Source: Mixophyes australis (taxonomy: Eukaryota; Chordata; Amphibia; Anura; Limnodynastidae). From it: a DNA stretch of 64,000 bases. Position 1 is the first letter of the stretch. Each line of letters opens with the position of its first letter. The stretch is from the NCBI GenBank assembly GCA_036250195.1, contig JAVHZZ010000002.1, positions 71,538,205-71,602,204 of the forward strand. The letters are read 5' to 3'. The position numbers and the translations under genes are program-made. Shown here one piece after another: positions 20,578 through 31,965 of this stretch. The notes under the pieces are model-generated. The model made no database searches. It was given only the letters and a program-made list of their open reading frames with translations, and was not told the DNA's origin.

Positions 20578-22353
20578 GGGGTAAATGTATCAAGGTTCGA
20601 ATTTTTTTCAGCGTGTTAAAATTGCAGCAAATTTTTAGTCCAAAACTGAGCAAATGTATCAACCTGCGATTTTTACCCTGATCTTCAAAATTGCTGGTCA
20701 TCTCTGGCGCTTTGCTGCGATGTAAAACACTCCCGTGTTAGCTAACTCTCCTGTGTTGTAGCAGCGTGTTCTATAAACACATCACTGTTACACTGTTCTG
20801 CAATAGAGTCGGAGGTTCCGGCAGCCGTAAAAACTGTAAATAATAAAATGTAGAACTTCTACAATGTATTAGGTCACCTAATACTATAAATAGACCTAGC
20901 GCAATGAGCTTAGCTCATTGCGTATCGGAGCTTCTACATTGTAAAAGCTGTTTGCGGTGGCTCTGCTCTTTTTTTTTTTCTTCAATCAAGAATGAAGAAG
21001 CGTGGATCTTACAAATATGGGGCCCTGCTGGCTGAAGACAAGAAGACAGCAAGGGGGGCTTTTGCCCAAGAAGAAAAGAAGACATTACAAGCAGGGACTT
21101 TTGGATACAAATACTTTTGGGACATTTCAAGCAGGAACTTTGGCTCTACAAATTCTTTTTGGACTTTGCAAGCCAGACTTTGGGAATTACAAGTTTATTT
21201 TGGACTTTATCAAGCCGGACTTTGGATACAAATTTAATTGGGACTTGGTTGACAGCCATTTTAGGATTAAAAACTGCTGACAACAGATGAAAACATCTGT
21301 GGTGAGTATAGGGCATTTATTATTTTTAATAAAAAAAAATGGTATAAATGAGGGTGTTTACTGTCTTATTGTGGGTTTATTATTTTTATTAAATGTTTGT
21401 GGTTTTAACAAGAGTGTGGTGGTTTATTTAACATTTTGTTTTGTGGAACTACAGGTCCCAGCCAGCCCTGGTTGTCAGGGCATGTTGGCACTTGTGGTTC
21501 TCCAAGTGGCAACATGCCCTGGCTGCCATGGGTATGCTGGTGCTTGTAGTTATACAAGTAGCAGCATGCCCACATTATTTATGGCACCCTGGCTGACTGG
21601 GACTTGTAGTTCCACAAAATAAAATGGCGTCTTTTTTTTTTTTTTTATACTTTAATCGCTGTTATTACCCTACACCCACCTCCCAGGGGTGTAAGAAGAG
21701 CCCTAGTGCTTTCAGCAGGGGGGGCCAGCTTGGTTTTTTTCGGTGAACTCCACTCCCTAGGGAATCCTGCCCAGCGCTGAACAGCCTGGGGTTGGTTGTC
21801 ATTATGGCAGGGGGACCCCTGCCGCGTGTCCCCCTGCTATAGTGCCACCAACCCCGGCTGGTTTGCCTAGTGCTGGTTCCGTGAAAATCGGGGGGACCAC
21901 ACGCAAAATTTTTCCCTGATTTTCACAGAATCAGCAATAGTCTGGCAGCATAGGGTTACTAATATATAGAGGGGGGGCCCATGCTTTTTTTTAAAACTTT
22001 CATCTATTTTTTACAGTTTTTACAGCTGCCGAACCTCCGGCTCTATTGCAGAACAGTGTAACAGTGATGTGTTTATACAACATGCTGCTAGCAAGCAGCG
22101 TGTTGTATCTGGCGTGTTTAAAAGCATACTCTCCTGAGTTTGCTTAATCGCAGCTCCATACATTTGAGACTTGTATAGCTGGAGTGGCAAACAGTCGGGA
22201 GTTTGATCTTTATCGATTTTGGAAATAGCAATTTTGACAGAAGCACAACTCTGGTGATTTTACATGAAATCTCAGCTTTCTACATCTGCGAGTTTCAACT
22301 CTCCGGAGAAAATCACTGGATTTGCAAAATCGGAGCTTGATACATTTATCCCC
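20578..22353. mobile_element. TA-flanked MITE with long palindromic arms, 1.78 kb
   Basis: Ends GGGGTAAATGTATCAAG and CTTGATACATTTATCCCC are inverted, each flanked by TA. Complementary inner arms lie at about 20750-20860 and 22010-22110, including the block around GGAGGTTCCGGCAGC. The centre holds a degenerate tandem repeat (CAAGCAGGGACTTTTGGATAC-like, 21070-21240). It also holds copies of a motif of the AACTACAGGTCCCAGCC type (21450-21620), seen again at 63613-63759. The superfamily is uncertain; a 2-bp TA target is all that shows. Confidence 0.8.
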
Positions 22354-22475
22354 TAGTCTCCTGCAAAAATAAAAAGTCAGAGTCAACTGTACTTAAAAAA
22401 TCAAAGACCATGTAACAAGCTTGATCGCACTGAATGGATGGCACATTTATGGTGGCAAACCTTATAGTTTGGGAA
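22354..22475 (-). pseudogene. Tx1-like LINE ORF2, N-terminal endonuclease piece
   Basis: On the minus strand this reads RFATINVPSIQCDQ then FDFLSTVDSDFLFLQET, the conserved start of Tx1/L1-group LINE endonucleases including the catalytic E of LQET. It ends exactly where the TA-flanked MITE begins. The next residues continue at 20577. Confidence 0.85.
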
Positions 22476-22499
22476 GCCATCCTTCAGATTTATAGAAGT

Positions 22500-24730
22500 A
22501 GGAGTCAAACTACTTCTTCTTTACTTGTTTGGAGGAGTCGTCGTCTGACCCCCACCTTTTTATACTAAGACCCACTGGAATATTACCACTATCAGAAAGA
22601 ATAACCTCTTCATTATCAAAATGAACCTCCTCCGACACAGCGTGTTCAGCAGAGGGCAGGCTAACCTTGGTAACTTCATCACACCCCTGAAGGGCAACTG
22701 TTTCAAGAATCAAAGGAATATGGTGGGGGTGGAGAGTCAAAAGGGAGGGACAAGGGATCTCAAGGGAGTGGGAACAGGGGCAACCAGGGGGTTTGCCTGG
22801 GCAGCAGGAGGGGCAGGGGGTGGGGGGAAGGAGGGAAGGGAAAGGGATGAGGAGGGCGAAGGATCATTAGCCTGCAAATCTGTGGACAACTCTTCCAAAT
22901 ACACTGGTCTTAAGAAAATCTCTCCCCGTTACTTTTCCCAGAGACTGCCTATTTTTCCCTTTATCCTTCGTTTTTTTATAAACTATTTTTGGTTCATAAA
23001 GGGCAGAAACCCTCGATTTCTATTTCTGTTTAGCCACTTTAGTTTAGAAGACCAAGCTGCCATCATCAGTTTTAACTATGCCACCCTCTACTTCTTCATT
23101 ACTGGAAAAAGCAAGAAAGCGATTAACCAGAATCAGCTCTTCACCTTTTGGCTTCTTCCTATTCTTCCTATACTTCTTATTCTGAAACCTGAATTGCTCT
23201 TCCTCAACAGATTTTGAAGGACTTCCACCACCACTGAGTCAGACTGAACCACTACAGAGACAGGATCTGTGAGACAGGGTAAAGCAGAAGGAACTGGGGT
23301 ACTATCCGCCGTCTCCATCAGCTCAGCCATCTGAGCCAACTCATTATCCGGAATACGATGGTTGTTACGATAAGCTCAATGGACAGCGACTGAACTGATG
23401 GCCCAGCGCGCCACACAAATTACACATTAACGAACATGATTTGGCCTCGTGGCCCAGACCGCTGCAATGCCAGCACTTAGTAGTCGGGCAATTCATGCTG
23501 AGGTAGCGGAAGTCACCGCAGCGATGGCTCATCCTCGTCTGGCCATGGTAAAAGCATTGCATACAGTATCTGGCTATGAAAGCCACCAATGGGATGTGCC
23601 TCACGCCAGCCTCCGTGCCACCCCAGACATGTTTGCTGAGGTCTGAGACTTTCTCCAGAAGTGTTATTATATCTGCATAGCATCCTACCCAGTAGGCCAG
23701 ATCTACTACCATTAAAGATTCATTACAAACCAACACAGTTAACCTAACCCTTTCCTGGGGATAAATGTATGAAGCTCCGGGTTCTTCAACACCCGCGAGT
23801 TTGGCGTCTTCAGCGCTTAAATTTAAAGTGGCGCTGCCTTGTAAAGGGAAACTTCCCTTTACAAGGCAGCGCCGCTTTAAATTTAAGCGCTGAAGACGCC
23901 GAACTCGCGGGTGTTGAAGAACCCGGAGCTTCATACATTTACCCCCGATGTGTTATAGGAATAGCTCTATAATTTATCCAAGGGGCTTTGTCCTTAAGTT
24001 TAGTCCAACTTGACCAGAAAGTCTGCAAGCCCTTGATATAACATAAAGTTGATATCAAATTCTTGTGAATTTACTGGATGTATACAAGTGTAAAGATCAG
24101 TTGCTCTAAAACCAAACTGAGAGAAAATCAAATCCAAAAATTCTGACCTATTCTTTCCCAATATACCTTAATTGAACTAACATTTCTACGTTTGGCTGGT
24201 TGTCCAGTAGACAGAAACCGAGATTGAGGAACATAAGCTCTACTCCTAGAATTTCCAGCTACAGCACTTGCTCAGGACATGCTGTTTTGTACTGGTACCT
24301 CATTTACTGTATTACCCTCTGTCATTGAAAATGCTGCCAGGATTACATTTGTATTTAAAGATTTCCCTTTACTCTAACATCACCTTGCATGATACCTGAG
24401 CTACCAGCATCACTAGGCAATGCAAACATATTAGGCATTTTTACCGCTGCAGATTCTATAGCACACAATGCAACCCTTGTTCTTTCAGCCACTTTCAACG
24501 GCGAAAAATAGAGTTAATAATCTTAGTCTGCAATGGAGGCAGAGTACTTTTATCTAAACCAGAGTCATTACCAGAAACAGTTTTTACACAAGTTGTACCT
24601 ACTTTGGGATCACCCGATTCACTGCACAACACTGGAGTGTGTATTTGCTCCACGTCACCGCTCACAACATCTGACTGTGCTAGAATCACTACTGTGAGCT
24701 CTGGGTGCCTCTTCTGAGGTGCTCATAACC
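22500..24730 (-). pseudogene. Tx1-like LINE ORF1 remnant with CCHC knuckles
   Basis: Minus-strand frames give a diverged nucleic-acid-binding protein. A region near 23740-23640 reads VRLTVLVCNESLMVVDLAYW. Then come HRCGDFRYLSMNC (a knuckle with two ligands lost), CWHCSGLGHEAKSC and CNLCGALGHQFSRC (both intact C-x2-C-x4-H-x4-C). A serine/acidic tail continues to about 22510. Similar triple-knuckle proteins are ORF1 of Tx1-group LINEs and the related ZCCHC3-like family. Several stops and frameshifts, and a palindromic MITE at 23757-23946, interrupt it. It is followed on the same strand by the ORF2 pieces, as expected. Confidence 0.75.
23757..23946. mobile_element. Near-perfect palindromic MITE, 190 bp
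   Basis: Starts GGGGATAAATGTATGAAGC and ends GCTTCATACATTTACCCCC. The two arms are almost identical inverted copies meeting at GGGAAACTTCCC near 23849. It sits inside the LINE ORF1 remnant. The high arm identity suggests recent insertion or arm homogenisation. A half copy occurs at 78-157. Confidence 0.92.
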
Positions 24731-25598
24731 CATGTGGGCTTCATTCCAATATTTTATGCAGTTCAGAATGTAATGTCTTTAACGTATTATAACTGTCACA
24801 TAATTAACACATTTTTATTTTTCATTTCTTTTTCTACTTCTTCATTCTGGTATTGTGTCCCTAAATTAATGCAAAATGTGTCTTTAAACTCTTTGTCTAC
24901 TTTCCACCCAACTCACTTTAAACTTAAAAGGAGGAGAAAAGTGGATAAAAGCAAGTACATATTACCACCATATTATTCATTCTGTAACAGCAGATCTACT
25001 TATCAGGAGTATAGCACCGATATGTGATATTGTTATTATCGCTTTTTATTATTCTCTTTCTTTCATAGAGTTTCCCTACTAATACTTGACCATATATTAC
25101 TCTGAGGAATCAATCAATTTTAATCATCTGTCCAAAACCCCTCTCATTTTTATTGTCTTCTCTGTATTTAGTTCATCTACCTGCACATTCATAACTTTTC
25201 TTTTACTTTACCTAAGCTGAACTTTCATTCTTTCAGCTCCCTCTCCACTATAATACTTTCCATTATCAACTCGGGACTCATTTACCTTGCTAGACCTCAC
25301 TGCTGCTTCTTCATCTTTTGAGAACATTGAGTAATAAAATGAAGACAAAATTAAACAAAATATATTTTAGACTACATTTATTAAGATTATCACAAGTAAA
25401 ATGTCACTTTTTTAGCTGTAGCCCCTAGAATATTGTCCTATAAGAGGAGCAAGATGGTGGAAGCCTCGTGACTCTCAAAGTGTCATCATTCAGCACTCAA
25501 GAGAAGAACTGCAGTTTCCTCTAGGCATTAAGAGACTATGCAGTGTTAAATGACGAAACTTAATCAAATCTGAACATGTGAGACATAAATGTACATAA
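24731..25598. other. No recognisable feature
   Basis: AT-rich sequence upstream, in the LINE's sense, of the ORF1 remnant. It may include the LINE leader, but nothing proves it. Confidence 0.4.
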
Positions 25599-25606
25599 CA
25601 TTATAC

Positions 25607-27066
25607 CAGTGTCGGACTGGGGCATGAAGGGCCCACCAGGGGACTGCAATGCTAGGGGCCCACCAGAAGAGGTGTGGCCAGCCATCATTGAAACGAGACC
25701 AGACACTAGAGGTGCAGTGGTCAGTCCACGAAGGACAGCTAGCACCATAGTTTAGTATATAAAGAATGCAGAGTGTATATAAAGAGTACACAGTCTTGAA
25801 CTGCCCCTTACTGGGCAGAGCGGTCACCAAAAATCGGGATTGTCCCACTAGAAAAATTTGACAGATTGTCCTACCTATTCTTGTCACTTTTACCACCTGT
25901 GGCTGCTGGTTTCTTAAGTTGCAGCTTGCCTGGATCCTGGAATCCTGGAATGTTGGGGGCCCTATTTGGAAAAAAATGGGTACATTTAGAAAATTCCAAC
26001 CAGCCCCGGGGTTAAATCAATAGGACCCACAATTAATACTTAGGCTTTCCTCCAGCCCCACGATTAAAGTAATAGTATTCATATTTAATAAATAAACCTA
26101 TTTCCCTCCCTCCAGACAGCCCCAACAATAAATTAATAGCATTTGCGTATAATAAATATACCTATTTTCTGAAACCCTCACTGCCATTAAATAATTTATA
26201 TTCACATTTAATAAATAGACCTCATGCTCCTCAAACTCAGCCCCACATTCAATTAATAGCCCCCAAACCACCCCTCTTAAATTATTAATCCCCACTATAA
26301 AATTAAATTGCCCCACCAACACCCCACAAACAAAATAGCACACATTAGTTAGCCACCACCTACCACACACACATTACATTGCCACAAGACCGCTGTGCCA
26401 TCACACACACACATTACTGTGCCCCTTCATCACCATGCTGTGCCTCCTTATGATCACACTGTGCCTTCCATGCTGCTTTGGCCCCCATCACACTCTGCCA
26501 TGCTGCTTTGGCCCCACTTCACACTCTGCCATGCTGCTTTGGCCCCCTTCACATTCTGCCATGTAGCTTTGGCCCCCTTCACACTCTGCCATACTGCTTT
26601 GGCCCCCTTCACCCTTCACACTCTGCCATACTTCTTTGGCCCCCTTCACACTCTGCCATGCTGCTTTGGCCCCCTTTACACTCTGCCATGCTGCTTTGGC
26701 CCCCCTTCACTCTCTGCCATGCTGTCTGTGCGCCCCCTTCATTCTCTGCTATGCTGTCTGTGCACCCCTTTGCTTCCGTTCCTTCACTTACCTTTTCTAT
26801 CGGCTTCTCTCTTCTCTTCTTCTCTTCTGTCTTCTTCCCGACTCCTTTCTGTGCTGCTCTTCACTGAATGTCGGGCGTGATGATGTCACGCATGCCATTC
26901 AGTGTGAACGGAGCAGAGAGGAGGGGCGCCAGCACCATAGTCACGTGAGTATTTATTTTTATTCTTTTTTACGTCACCAGCTCCACCCACCAACGAAGAG
27001 AGGAGCGATCAGGGTCGGGGCCTACCGGGGATACCCCGGCCCCCCAGGCAGCCTAGTTCGACCCTG
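25607..27066. mobile_element. Non-autonomous hAT element with 30-bp minisatellite
   Basis: Ends CAGTGTCGGACTGGG and CTAGTTCGACCCTG are imperfect inverted repeats. An exact TSD, CATTATAC, lies at 25599-25606 and 27067-27074. A core at about 26798-26944 resembles the core of 5896-6323 in reverse orientation (shared CATCACGCCCGACATTCA) and is bounded by outward splice donors GAAAAGGTAAGTG on minus and CACGTGAGTAT on plus. There is no transposase. Confidence 0.93.
26440..26780. repeat. 30-bp minisatellite
   Basis: About ten units of CACTCTGCCATGCTGCTTTG followed by GCCCCCTT, repeating every 30 bp, for example at 26521, 26551 and 26581. The overlapping open frames in several registers are products of the 30-bp period, not genes. 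Confidence 0.92.
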
Positions 27067-27739
27067 CATTATACTGATAGCTAATGTAGGTTTGGCTGAT
27101 ACAATTGGTATATCGTGTGTCACCAACTTCTAACACTATACAATACACATTCCTTGCAAAGCTATGCAATTTGCTGAAGAGGATGGTCATCCCCTTATGA
27201 GAAGCAGCGAATACCCTGAATGGCTAAGCTATCGCTATAGCAGCACTGTCCTGCTAGAACCTCCAATGAAAGAAGCAAATAAGCTCAAGCTCATATTTTA
27301 GAGTCAATCAAACTCCAAGTCTGCAGACACATCCAAGTGAGACACCCTTGTATTTTACAAGATATTTACCTTATGCAGGTATATTTCTGTCAGCTGTAAG
27401 TGTGTGAGGTAAAGATCAGGGTGCAAGAGATGTATATTGAGTATGTAAATGACAGCAATGATAGTGCTATGTGTCCAGGCAAGGCAGGTGCAAGGTTTCT
27501 CTGCGCCCTAGGCAAATCTTGAGCCTATCGCCCACCTCTTAATTCCGAATTCCTAGCCCTTCACACACTTGACAATTGTAAATAAAAATAGTAACTCTTA
27601 CCTCCTCCTCGTCGGCTGCCAAGGCGGCAGTCCAGGCTTCACTGCTGCCGAGGAGCAAACGCGGGATAACTAGAGGGGAGGTTTCAAATATTACATTTCA
27701 GAACAAAGCAAAAAAAAAAAACTGTTAGATACAGACATG

Positions 27740-27960
27740 TCACCCGGGGCCCAACAGCTTCTCTAACACATGCCCCCTGCCGACCAGCTATTGTTTCACA
27801 TACCACCCGTACCCATCAGCTTTTGTTACACATGCCAGATCCATTCTACCAGCTTTTTCACATGCTTCCCTGCACACTAGTTATTTTTCATGTGCAGCAA
27901 TGCCCTAGCTAGCTTTTATCACGAATGTACCACACCAGCTTTTGTTACACATGCCCCCAT
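27740..27960 (+). repeat. Degenerate repeat, about 45 bp unit
   Basis: The motif ACCAGCTTTTGTTACACATG recurs with variation about five times. Confidence 0.65.
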
Positions 27961-28019
27961 CCCCCCCATTTTCTGTTGCACTTTTCTCCCCATTTTCTGT
28001 AGCCCTCTCTACCCACATT

Positions 28020-28740
28020 TTCTATAGCCCCCTCTCCACCAATTTCTCCCCCTCAGTCCCCAATTTTCTCCAGCCTCCTGTCCACATTTTCTGTAGCCAC
28101 CCCTAACCCCCCTTTTCTTCCAGTCCCATATCTCAGTGTTTGCTGTATCCATCTCTGCCCCACCATTTGTGCAAGTCCCCTATCTCATTGTTTACTTTTG
28201 CCCCCTCTGCCCCCCATTTGCTGCAGGCCCCTATCTCAATGTTTACAGTAGCCCACTCTGCCCCCCCATTTGCTCCAGTCACCTACTTAAATGTTTACCG
28301 TAGCACCCTCTACATCCCAATTTCCTCTAATATCCTGTCTTATTGTTTACTGCAACCCCCTCTGCCCCCATTTGCTCCTGTCCAATATCTCAATGTTTGC
28401 TGTAGCCCACTCTGACCCCCATTTGCTCCAGTCCTCTATTTTAATGTTTATTGTAACCCCCTCTGCTCCCCCAATTGCTTTAATCCCCTAACTCACAGTT
28501 TACTGCAACCCCCTCTGCACCCCATCTTCTTCATACCCCTATCATAATGATTACTGTAGCGCCATCTGCACCCTCATTTGCTCCAGTCCCCTATCGTAAT
28601 GTTTACTGAAGCCCCCTCTGGCCTCCCATTTGTTTCAGTCGCCTATTTTAATGTTTACTCTAGCCCCCTCTCCCCCCCATTAGCTCCAGTCCCCTATCTC
28701 AATGTTTACTGTAGCCCCCTCTGCACACCCATTTGCCAGA
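28020..28740 (+). repeat. Minisatellite, about 55-60 bp unit
   Basis: About a dozen diverged units of CATTTGCTCCAGTCCCCTAT followed by CTCAATGTTTACTGTAGCCCCCTCTG. Overlapping open frames are artefacts. Confidence 0.88.
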
Positions 28741-28949
28741 AGGGCCGATGGCTACATGGGCCGGTCCAACTCCCGGCTCCCCCTTGTTCTGGCTCCCGGT
28801 GCCGGCGCTCTCTGTGCTCTTGAAGCTTCCCTGTGCTCCCGATGTGACATGCGCAGCAACATAGGAGCGCGGTTTGGAATCTGGAGCCGCCGAGTGCATG
28901 CCGGCAGGGAATACAAGGTAAGCAAATACCTGCGGGGGGTGGGGAGGGG

Positions 28950-31010
28950 ATAAGTAAAAAATACTGCAGGCGAGGCAACAGCTGTAGAAGGGAGAGGGGG
29001 AGAGGGGTGCTAAGGAAATACCTGCAGCGGCGGAATTAGCAAAAATGACTGAGGGGGGAGGCAATGGCTGAAGAAGGGGGGGGTAAGTAAAAATGACTGA
29101 GAGGTGGCAATGGCTGCAGGAGGGGCTGCTAAGGAAATACTTGCAGTGGGGGAGTTAGTAAAAATGACTGGGGGGAGGCAATGGCTGTAGAAGGGGGAGG
29201 TAAGTAAAAATGACTGAGGGGGGAGACAGTGGCTGTAGAAGGGGGGGTAAGTAAAAATGACTGAGGGGGAGGCAGTGGCTGTAGAAGGGGGGGTAAGTAA
29301 AAATGACTGAGGGGGGAGGCAGTGGCTGTAGAAGGGGGGTAAGTAAAAATGACTGAGGGGGGAGGCAGTGGCTGTAGAAGGGGGGTAAGTAAAAATGACT
29401 GAGGGGGGAGACAGTGGCTGTAGAAGGGGGGGTAAGTAAAAATGACTGAGGGGGAGGCAGTGGCTGTAGAAGGGGGGGTAAGTAAAAATGACTGAGGGGG
29501 GAGGCAGTGGCTGTAGAAGGGGGGTAAGTAAAAATGACTGAGGGGGGAGGCAGTGGCTGTAGAAGGGGGGTAAGTAAAAATGACTGAGGAGGGAGGCAAT
29601 GGCTGTAGAAGGGGGGTAAGTAAAAATGACTGAGGGGTGCCAATGGCTGTAGGAGGGGGTGCTAAGGAAATACTTGCAGTGGGGGAATTAGTAAAAATGA
29701 CTGAGGGGGGAGGCAATGGCTGTAGAAGGGGGGTAAGTAAAAATGACTGAGGGGGGAGGCAGTGGCTGTAGAAGGGGGGTAAGTAAAAATGACTGAGGAG
29801 GGAGGCAATGGCTGTAGAAGGGGGGGTAAGTAAAAATGACTGAGGGGGAGGCAGTGGCTGTAGAAGGGGGGGTAAGTAAAAATGACTGAGGGGGGAGGCA
29901 GTGGCTGTAGAAGGGGGGTAAGTAAAAATGACTGAGGGGGGAGGCAGTGGCTGTAGAAGGGGGGTAAGTAAAAATGACTGAGGAGGGAGGCAATGGCTGT
30001 AGAAGGGGGGTAAGTAAAAATGACTGAGGGGTGCCAATGGCTGTAGGAGGGGGTGCTAAGGAAATACTTGCAGTGGGGGAATTAGTAAAAATGACTGAGG
30101 GGGGAGGCAATGGCTGTAGAAGGGGGGTAAGTAAAAATGACTGAGGGGGGAGGCAGTGGCTGTAGAAGGGGGGGTAAGTAAAAATGACTGAGGAGGGAGG
30201 CAATGGCTGTAGAAGGGGGGTAAGTAAAAATGACTGAGGGGTGCCAATGGCTGTAGGAGGGGGTGCTAAGAAAATACTTGCAGCGGGGGAATTAGTAAAA
30301 ATGACTGAGGGGGTTGGCAATGGCTGTATAAGGGGGGGTAAGTAAAAATGACTGAGGGGTGCCAATGGCTGCAGGAGGGGGTGCTAAAGAAATACTTGCA
30401 GCGGGGGAATTAGTAAAAATGACTGAGGGGGGAGGCAATGGCTGTAGAAGGGGGGTAAGTAAAAATGACTGAGGGGGGAGGCAGTGGCTGTAGAAGGGGG
30501 GTAAGTAAAAATGACTGAGGAGGGAGGCAATGGCTGTAGAAGGGGGGTAAGTAAAAATGACTGAGGGGTGCCAATGGCTGTAGGAGGGGGTGCTAAGAAA
30601 ATACTTGCAGCCGGGGAATTAGTAAAAATGACTGAGGGGGTTGGCAATGGCTGTATAAGGGGGGGTAAGTAAAAATGACTGAGGGGTGCCAATGGCTGCA
30701 GGAGGGGGTGCTAAGGAAATACTTGCAGCGGGGGAATTAGTAAAAATGACTGAGGGGGGAGGCAATGGCTGTAGAAGGGGGGTAAGTAAAAATGACTGAG
30801 GGGGGAGGCAGTGGCTGTAGAAGGGGGGGTAAGTAAAAATGACTGAGGGGGGAGGCAGTGACTGTAGAAGGGGAGGTAAGTAAAAATGACTGAGGGGTGC
30901 CAATGGCTGTAGGAGGGGGTGCCAAGGAAATACCTGCAGCGGGGGAGTTAGTAAAAATGACTGAGGGAGGGAAAATGGCTGTAGTAGGGGAGGTAAGGAA
31001 ATACCTGCAT
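28950..31010 (+). repeat. 46-48-bp minisatellite with higher-order structure, over 35 copies
   Basis: The basic unit is GGTAAGTAAAAATGACTGAG followed by a G run, GGCAGTGGCTGTAGAAG and another G run (for example 29341 to 29387, 46 bp). A longer variant with GTGCTAAGGAAATACTTGCA recurs about every 120-400 bp, giving higher-order units. Each basic unit holds a near-consensus splice donor on the plus strand. The long proline-rich minus-strand frames are artefacts of the period. Confidence 0.95.
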
Positions 31011-31888
31011 GGGGGGACAATGACTGTTGAAGGGGGTAGTGGAAATATCTGCAGGGGGGAGTAAGGAAAATGGCTGCAGGGGGATGGCAATAGCTGCAGG
31101 GGGGGTAATGAAAATGGCCGAAGGTGGGTAATGAAATGGATTTTTCTATTAATCAAGAATTTTTTTATATATATATATTCAATTATGTACATTTTTATAC
31201 ACATTACTGCCTACAGCCCTGTTTTTCTTGTGTTTAGATGTGTGGTTTAGTTAGAAGAAGAGCAATAGTCCCTTTTAACAGCTACAGCGGGAAGTATTAA
31301 CTTGTTTGGAAGTACACAATTTATTTTTGTGTATAGATGAGTTTATTAAATTATTATTTTATTACTTTTTTACGTTAGTTTACTCTTTTAATAGCGCTGG
31401 AGATTATTTGTGCAGGGGTAATAAAATATCTTGGGGGGTATTTAATAAATAGAGCAACTTTGGGGGGCATGATCTTTTTATTGTGTGGTGGCTACATGAA
31501 AGCTCTCTGTTGCCTTAGCGATCCACTAGAATACTAAACACTTCTGAGATGGGGCTGTAGAGGTTAATATTTGACAGCAAATGTTCAGTTATTGCCTTTA
31601 TATGCCTGTACAATGGGGTAGTTTTATTTGGCCATAATGGAGTGTTTTGTTTGAACTAAAGAGCCTAATCATTCAGGGTGTATTAACATTTTGCATTATA
31701 ATAAAATATGATACAATTTTCAATACAGGACTCCAACTTTCCGAAATCCATCAAAAAGACAACAAAGCTGCAAGAACAAGCAAGAGAGAAGAGCAAGAAC
31801 AAGTAAGAGACAATGGCACATTCTGTCTAAACTTGAATGCTGGAGATTACATCTGAATATTCATATTCATGAGTATTTCTAATACATT

Positions 31889-31906
31889 GGGGGGGGGGGG
31901 GGGGGG
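31889..31906 (+). repeat. G homopolymer, 18 bases
   Basis: Uninterrupted G run in the hAT-like composite, corresponding to the C run near 16553-16562 in the relative at 16504. Confidence 0.9.
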
Positions 31907-31965
31907 CGCAACCTGTGTATTCTACTAGGGCAGGCAGAACACTTCATCACCCTTAACCCTTTTTT

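Larger units (their letters stand above)
27480..31965 (-). mobile_element. Composite hAT-like element dominated by three minisatellites
   Basis: The right part, 31450-31965, is the reverse complement of the first 450 bp of the nested hAT element at 16504. This includes blocks such as TGATTAGGC and ACACTCCATTATGGCCA. The left end near 27486 (CAGGCAAGGCAGGTGCAAGG) looks like a hAT-type end, but I could not find a matching TSD, so the boundaries are provisional. Inside are arrays at 27740-27960, 28020-28740 and 28950-31010 around a GC-richer core at 28740-28920 that ends in the splice donor ACAAGGTAAGC. Confidence 0.6.

Noticed and set aside
22621..23217. 198-codon plus-strand open frame
   Set aside because: It lies antisense to the LINE ORF1 remnant and ends in low-complexity sequence; a shadow frame.
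26395..27133. Three overlapping open frames of 129-165 codons
   Set aside because: All arise from a 30-bp repeat inside a non-autonomous hAT element; overlapping frames in all registers are expected from a period divisible by three.
28950..31010. Regular repeats that could be mistaken for a CRISPR array
   Set aside because: There are no unique spacers of constant length, units vary in length and drift gradually, and the surroundings are vertebrate transposons. These are minisatellites.
29129..31020. Long proline- and serine-rich open frames on the minus strand
   Set aside because: They follow exactly the 46-48-bp period in several frames and have no non-repetitive domain. Period-driven artefacts.
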